64,000 nucleotides of DNA, from NCBI GenBank assembly GCA_023634235.1, contig JAMKCF010000001.1, positions 8,558,758-8,622,757 of the forward strand, written 5' to 3'. The stretch comes from Pisaster brevispinus. Taxonomy: Eukaryota > Echinodermata > Asteroidea > Forcipulatida > Asteriidae. The notes below the pieces were generated by a model. That model did no database searches, was not told the DNA's origin, and was given only the letters and a program-made list of their open reading frames with translations. Numbering within the stretch: position 1 is the stretch's first letter; every line of letters starts with the position of its first letter. The position numbers and the translations under genes were made by a program. This document shows, piece by piece, positions 57,745 through 64,000 of this stretch.

Positions 57745-58870
57745 CTCTGTTGAACTTTTGTGTCCTAAACGCTCGATCCGTGGCAAATAAAGGGACGGTT
57801 TAATTCTTTTCGATTGACTAGAGCAGAGATTTGGATTTCACAACAGTGCCCTAAAAAGGCTTCAATCTTATTTCACCAATCCCAGTCAGTCAGTCATCAT
57901 TGGAGATCGGATATCATCAAACCAGTTCCCTGGACGGGGAGTCCCTCAAGGCTCAGTAATGGTTCCTTCTGTATTCACACTCTATTCCTCACCCATAGAA
58001 GATGTGATCAAGTCCCATGGAGTGTCTTACACCATGTACGCTGATGACACCCAGGTATATACCATCCTCAATTACAACAGTCAGTCAACAATCATCCCAG
58101 AACTTGAAGCTTGCTTAAATGACATCAACGTGTGGTCTTCAAGAAATGGCTTAAAGTTAAATCAACAAAAAACAGAGTTTCTCCATCTTTCATCCAAATT
58201 CAGAAGCAAGATTTCACTCCCACCTATCACCATATCAGATACATCTCTTGATTCAACTTCACACGCATGAGACCTGGGTGTCATCATCGATGATCGACTC
58301 ACTATGGAAAAGCATATCAGTAATATCTGCCGAGCATCATCTTTTGGTCTGCACAAAATTGGACAAATCAGACAATATCAGGATCAATCGACAACGGAAA
58401 AATTAATTCATGCTTTTGTGATAAGTCGCATTGACAATTATAACAGCCTCTTATACGAATTACCAGAATCACAACTTCAAAAACTCCAACGCGTACAAAA
58501 TTCAGCAGCCAGACTCATCACTAGAACCCGATCACTTGAACCCATCACTCCAATCCTTTGCAATCTCCACTGGCTACCTGTTAAATCACGGATAGTTTTC
58601 AAAGTCCTAACACTTGCCCACAAATGCAAACATGGATCAACACCAGATTATCTCCAGGAATTAATACAAGACTATCACCCTCCGCGAAAACTTCGTTCCA
58701 GTTCGAAAGGTTTTCTCACAGTGTATCCAGTCCACACAAAGTTCTACGGTCAACGTTCCTTCCGTTATGCTTCACCAAAACTATGGAACTCTCTTCCCAA
58801 CAATGTCAAAAACTGTACCACGCTAGAACAATTTAAACCTAAATTTAAAACCCATCTTTTTTAATTACAG
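57745..58870 (+). pseudogene. L2/CR1-type LINE reverse transcriptase remnant, internally deleted
   Basis: It starts with FCVLNARSVANK (endonuclease N-terminus, 57755) and jumps to RT sequence: GRGVPQGSV, YTMYADDTQVYT (catalytic YADD), NGLKLNQQKTEFL, a TGA at 58268, then LGVIIDDRLTM, LQRVQNSAARLIT, LHWLPVKSRIVFK, SPKLWNSLPNNVK and a final KFKTHLF stop. These are ordered motifs of an L2/CR1-like ORF2. The endonuclease and RT fingers are deleted. The 3' part (58304-58864) is one open frame. Confidence 0.75.
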
Positions 58871-58919
58871 AAGCGCATAGAGACTTTATTGTATTATGCG
58901 GTATACAAGAACTGCCTAT

Positions 58920-59540
58920 TATTATTATTATTGATCTTGTTCTAAGTAACAATTTAGACATTGTTGCCATAATAGTGAAACATGGCTAAAACAAACTGAT
59001 GACCTTTCAATTAGAGCAATCACGCCAAATGGTTACTCGTTTCGCCATTCTCCAAGATTAATAAGGGCTGGTGGAGGGGTTGGAATCCTTTTTCGCATGT
59101 GTCAGTAAAATGTGACATGACAGTGTACTCTTCATTTCAGTCTATTCATGTAGAGATCACATCCAATCCAAAAACAATCCGTCTCGTCAATGTGTACCAA
59201 GATTGAGTTTTACTCCTCTCAAATTTCAGAATATTCGGGACATCAGAAGAAGCCATTTAAAGTTGTTAATGGGGTATTGCATCAAACGAACAAAAAGCCT
59301 GTATTACCTTGTAGTGTTTTAGATGCGGTTTTGGCAGATAGTTTTTCTCAATATTTCAGCAACAAAATTGTTAAAACTCGTAGTGTTTACCTGTATAAAC
59401 CTTTTCTGCTATGTTGGCAACTAACCATTTTACCTGAGAGTGTACATGTTTCGAATAATTCTGAGTTTGAATCTACTACTGTGTCTGAAATTATAAGATT
59501 AATAAGTAGTTCTCCTTCTGCTTCTGCTTCTGCTTGATTA
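58920..59540 (+). pseudogene. LINE endonuclease-linker remnant
   Basis: The translation gives SNNLDIVAI (58950), ITPNGYSFRHSPR and GGGVGILFR (AP endonuclease motifs), then, after an internal deletion, FKVVNGVLHQTNKKPVLP and LADSFSQYFSNKIVK (the linker before the RT, 59245-59370). It ends with TTVSEIIRLISSSPSASA. It is probably another piece of the same L2-like family as at 57745, out of order. Confidence 0.6.
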
Positions 59541-59639
59541 CTGTGTAAACACCTGTAAGGGTTATAGTCACGCAGGTGTAGTGTTGGCAGCGTATAAAGA
59601 TAATTAGTTTGTGAATGGGTGGGCACGGGTTTGGATGTC

Positions 59640-60670
59640 CTTGATGTCTAGTTTAGCCAGGCTAGCTTTGAATTTGTCTAGGGTCGTGGCTTCCTTTTTT
59701 AATAGTTGATGCTGGTAAAAGGTTCCACTCCGGAATTGTGCGTGGTATGAGAGAGAATTTGTAGCAGTCCTTTTTGGTATGAAATGGAATAAAGGATGTG
59801 TTTTGAGAGCAGCTTCGTGTGGATCTAGTTGAGGGTTTGGGTAGTTTGTCGCTCTGGAAGGCGATAGTATTTCTTGTTGCTTTGTACAGGAACGTAAGTC
59901 TGTTGGAGGTCCTACGTTCTTCTAGGGTTGGCCAGTCTAGTTTTGTAAGTATATCGGTGATGCTTGCGTCCCTCTTGTATGACTTGGTCACAAAACGAGC
60001 TGCTTTCCGTTGTACTCTTTCTAGTGCTGTTTTCTCGGATTTGGTATTGGGATCCCAGATGCTAGAACAGTACTCCAGACGTGGACGAACAAGTGACTTG
60101 TATGCCGTGGCTTTCACTTTTTCGCTAGTCATAAAGGTGTCTCCGTAGAAGCCCCAGGATACGGGATGATTTGGATGTTATGTTTGTGATGTGTTGTTTC
60201 CATGACATTTTGCTAGATATTTCAACACCCAAGTAGGGATGGTGTTGAACATGCTCTAGAGAGGTGTTCCCATTTTGTACTGGTAGGTTTTTGGAGATCG
60301 TTTTTGTGAGATGTGCATGGTGAAGCACTTGCTAGTGTTGAAGCCCATCTGCCACACTTTTTCCCATTCGCAAAGACTGTTGAGGTCATCTTGAAGGATT
60401 TTGGAATCTCTGACCGACCTAATTTGGCGATAAAGAATACAGTCGTCTGCAAATAGGCGTACATGTGATTTAACAGATGAAGGCAAGTCGTTTATAAAAG
60501 CCAGGAAAAGCAATGGGCCAAGGACGGTTCCCTGTGGTACTCCGGATGTCACTGGGACACTGGATGAGAATGAGCCCTCAAGCACAACTTTGTTGTCGTT
60601 GAGTTAGATACCTCTGATACCCATGTAGTCAAGTTTGTGCAGTAGCCTCCTCACGGCTGTCCCAATCCAG
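59640..60670 (-). pseudogene. LINE reverse transcriptase C-terminal half
   Basis: On the minus strand: LLHKLDYMGIRG (60650), [20 protein letters not shown] (60565), [14 protein letters not shown] (catalytic FADD), [62 protein letters not shown] and RVQRKAARFVTKSY, ending near 59662. A type common in Jockey-superclade LINEs. It is 5'-truncated at about 60670. Two frame breaks (about 60255 and 60130). Confidence 0.74.
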
Positions 60671-62115
60671 AAAAAAGCGCACGCCCTCAACGTTGTGTCT
60701 GAATTATTCATTTTTACGCGAAAAGACTTAAACGAGTTTATGTTTTTCTCTGGCGTCTGCCGTAGTTATTTACGTTGTTCTCTGTTGTTGTTTTCTTATT
60801 TTAAAAAATCGGAAACAAAAAAATATTATCTTAAAAGGCTCTTTAAAGTTTGATTATGTGTTGATGTAGGTCTAGCTTTTTTCCTCGATTTGAATACGTC
60901 CAAATTAATGTTTTTACTAGCATTTTTATAGTTGACGGATTTTCTTTAAAAACGCAATTCAACGCCCGGCGAATAAATGTACCATGAAAATGAGTTATTT
61001 TGTGGAAATCCAAGTTTTCCTGTGACGATTGACCACAGCAGTATATAAATGAAGACCTCCCAGACGACATCTGCTGCTCTCATTATTCGGACAGCGGTGA
61101 GTATTTTTTAATTGTACAAATCATAGGGTATTTTGTCATCGTTCGATTCTGTGTGCACAGCGTGTGCAGCAAAAATCTAAGATAATCTCGAAGAAATCGA
61201 AAAGGATGTTAAAGACAAATTTCAGTGGCGCTAGTTGGAAGAAACTGATGAAAGCGGAGATTTCATGTCAACATACATTCGAAAGATTATTTCATCAGGT
61301 AAGAATAAAATGACTTAACGTTTGGCCTAAATTGAATTTTTCGTGAATTATATAGAAAGCAATTGCATGAACTGTTAAGTCAGAATATCAATAAAAAGTC
61401 AAATTAAAATTATTTTGAGCCTATAAAGTATAATATACAAGGAAGAGTTTAGTGTTGTCATAATTAATTTAAGTTTTCTCAATTACTGTAGGCGTAGCTG
61501 TGTCTCACCGCGCCCCAGCCGGCCCCATTCCGGGTTGCTAGGCACTGTTGGCGCTCTGGGCAACGGACAACGGCACATGATTTTAGACCAGGCGGCCTGG
61601 CATTATTTCGCTCAGCACCAGCAGATTTTTTAATTTGGATTATCGGATACAATTTATGTATACTGCAAAAATAAACCTGCTGGTCTGGTGTGAAACGCGG
61701 GAATTTGTAGAGTAGTGGTGGCTACAAATCTGAACACACAATTGGCCCAAATTCCGGACACACAATCGGCCCAAAATTTTGGCACACATTCGGGGTCCAA
61801 AATCCGGGTGCAATCCGGACACGTTTTTTACCCCAGTAAAAAAAATGTAGTTTTTGTTAGTTAATACTACTACTGGTGCAAACAGATAATTTGAAATGTA
61901 TGTTGTTTGGTAATTAATAGTTATAATTGGGCCAAATGAAAAATGGTGGGTCACTGGAATTTTTTTTTTTTATACTTTCGAGTGGGGGCTTAACTTATTC
62001 ATGCATTTTCGCAAGACCAGGGATCATGGTGAGTTAGAGGTGTACTTCAAATAGATTTTGACAGTGGCATCTTTTTTTTCAAATTGTATATTTTAAAACT
62101 TTTGTTTGGTTTCTT
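60671..62115. other. Sequence before the hAT-like gene, no supported exon
   Basis: An ATG at 61050 starts a short open segment that reaches a GT donor at 61097 (ACAGCG/GTGAGT), and a second donor-like site lies at 61299. They could be 5' exons of the downstream transposase gene, but there is no motif support. A GC-rich patch lies at 61500-61600. Confidence 0.3.
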
Positions 62116-62125
62116 GTATTCTTTG

Positions 62126-64000
62126 CAGGCACAGCTTACTGCATTTGGTGCCACGATAACCTCAAATATGGGAAAGGTGGCAAAATGGTATTGAAAAGCC
62201 ACGCCAAGACCAAAAAAGATGTGAAATAAAAAAACACTGAAAAATTCAGTCCCTTCCTGCAGTATTTCAGCGTGTTTCAGAAGGACTAGATGAAGGACAC
62301 CTTGGTGGCGCTACCACTAGTGACAAGGGTTGCACCTTACCATGCGGGTCTGCACCTAATACCCATGGTTCTTCATGTTCAACTAACCCAGTCCAAAAGA
62401 CTGTATCCCAAGTTGTCAGCTTATGGGATCGTAAGTCACACGCAGAAGCAAGAACTGTGTCGTTTATTGCTGAACATTCCTTACCGTTATCACTTGCACC
62501 ACATTTAATCAACTATGCAAAGGAGATGTCACAGGATCACAAAACCTTGGACAAAATATCCATGAGTAGAACCTGTGCATCATACAAATGGGAGAATGGA
62601 CTGTCAGCTCTTCTGCACAAACGATTAGTTAACACTCTGAAGCAAGTTCCATTCTCGATGAACCTTGATGAGTGCACTGCAAAAAACAATCAGAAAATTT
62701 AAGTATCCTTGTGTCATATTTTTCTGAGGAAGAGAAGTGCACTGTTGTGTATCCCCTGGCTTCTGTAACACTTAAAGTAGTAAGTGCAAAAGTTGTGTAT
62801 GAAGCAGTTTGTGAAGTTTTTGAAGAAGAAGAAATTCCATACACAAACCTTGTATCAGTCCTGTCAGACTCCGCTGCCTACATGAGGGGTAAAACATCTG
62901 GATTTGAAACTCTACTGCGTCAAAGAAAAGCCCCACACTTACTTGACATAGATGGCGTCTTGTGTCACCATATCCACAACTGTGTTAAGCAGTTTTGTTC
63001 ACATTTTAATCACACAGTTGAACAACTTTGTGATGATCTGCACAACGATATTAAGTGGTCTCCAGATTTGAAGGCATGGTTGCAAGAATTATGTGAAATC
63101 TTCGACTGCACATTTCATACCCCGAAAGAACGAATACCACATCGCTGGCTTTCTGTCCTTGATGTTTCTAGCGATTTACTTAACATGCTACCAGCTATTG
63201 TTTGCATGTATTTTGCATATGTACCCAAGGATAAGCAATGTGCGTACAAAGATTTCATCAATACATCTCAACTTCAAGAATCATGCAAGTCAAGAGTGAA
63301 TGAAATCAGAAGATTGTGCACTAAGAAGTTCCAAGCTTCAACACAGGCAGGAAAAGAAAGGAAGTCCAGGATCATAAAGAAACTGTTTTATGAACACAAT
63401 AAAACAATGGCTCTCCTCTACCTGTACAATGATGTGTTGCCGATGTTCAAGTCGTGTGTATTGATATTCCAGCAGTCCAGCCCCATGATACACAGGATTC
63501 ATGACGAAAGCACCAGTCTCGTCAGGACTTTTTTGTCAAGCTTCTGTCTGCATGAGAAAGTCAGAGATGCATCTATTAAGGAGTTGCAGACAATAAAGCT
63601 TACTGAATGTCTTCTTCCACAGTCCGAGTTGTATACTGGTCGTTAGAGCAAGGAAATGCATTACCCAACTTTCAAATTCTCTAGCAGAACAGTTTATGCT
63701 TAAACTGAAAACAGCATATGTAGCTACAGGTGAATATCTTGTGAAGAAAATGCCCATTGGTAATCGTCTTCTACGAAAACTTTCTGCAACAGATCCTAAA
63801 GCTATGGGATATTTTGTCACATACGCTGTGTTGAAGAAACTTCCTCTGCATTTCACTACTGCACTTTAGAATGATGATGAAAAAGATAAATATGAGCAAG
63901 AGGTATCTAAACTTCAGCTGGACAAAACCTTGCCACCAGCGGAAGTTGATGGACATGCAACTAAACTGGATAAATGGTGGGGTGAGGTACTAACAACAAA
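62126..64000 (+). pseudogene. hAT-like transposase with zinc finger, broken, runs off the right edge
   Basis: An exon-like segment at about 62126-62228 encodes YCIWCHDNLKYGKGG...HAKTKK, a C2HxH zinc finger (BED-like). A middle region (62400-62700: SHAEARTVSFIAEH, LDECTAKNNQK) changes frame at about 62700 into the catalytic domain (62672-63646): YTNLVSVLSDSAAYMRGKTSG, VLCHHIHNCVKQF, PKERIPHRWLSVLDV. The SDSAAYMRGK...C.CHHIHN...RWLS order matches hAT-type transposases and domesticated relatives. A further frame change at about 63640 leads to QLSNSLAEQFMLKLKTAY and a stop near 63869, after which homologous sequence goes on to the window end. Confidence 0.6.

Overview
The window is animal nuclear DNA: genes have GT-AG introns, there are no bacterial operons, and most of the sequence is transposable elements. 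The mix points to a marine invertebrate: a G2E3-like HECT gene, a DUF6589-like gene, CR1-like LINEs, a tyrosine-recombinase retroelement, Ty3/gypsy elements, an OTU-carrying Mutator-like element and a pogo-like MITE. An echinoderm or another invertebrate deuterostome is plausible, but I cannot name a species. No ordinary single-copy housekeeping gene was recognised.

Region by region. 1-2848 (minus): a spliced, apparently open DUF6589-like gene that runs off the left edge. 2948-16817: a 13.87-kb DNA transposon with a 6-bp target duplication (GTGTTA), a 28-bp perfect terminal inverted repeat, and about 1.0-1.4 kb of inverted 31-bp tandem repeats at each end. It carries a two-exon integrase-like DDE transposase (minus) and, on the other strand, a nine-exon gene with a SAM-like domain, a ubiquitin-interacting motif and a HECT ubiquitin ligase domain. 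16.8-25.1 kb: palindrome-rich 0.8-0.95 kb repeats and a 203/609-bp satellite. 25.1-35.8 kb: one CR1-like LINE (minus) split by a 2.4-kb long-TIR DNA transposon and a 3.36-kb LINE of opposite strand. 35.8-37 kb: small tandem repeats and a solo LTR. 38.4-42.2 kb: a tyrosine-recombinase (DIRS/Ngaro-type) retroelement. 43.1-46.6 kb (minus): a Mutator-like element with PHD, OTU, proline-rich repeats and transposase. 47.4-52.2 kb: a Ty3/gypsy element truncated in integrase. 52.2-57 kb: unidentified element proteins, a pogo-type MITE, and an LTR with gag of a second gypsy element. 57.7-60.7 kb: LINE fragments. 62.1-64.0 kb: a broken hAT-like transposase that runs off the right edge.

The most notable theme is that two unrelated DNA transposons in the window carry opposing ubiquitin-pathway enzymes: a HECT E3 ligase in one and an OTU-type deubiquitinase in the other. 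The giant element with satellite-like termini is the best candidate for a new system. Most coding regions except the DUF6589-like gene and the DDE transposase show single-base frameshifts or stops, which means decay or assembly indels. All family assignments come from motif recognition by eye, with no database search.
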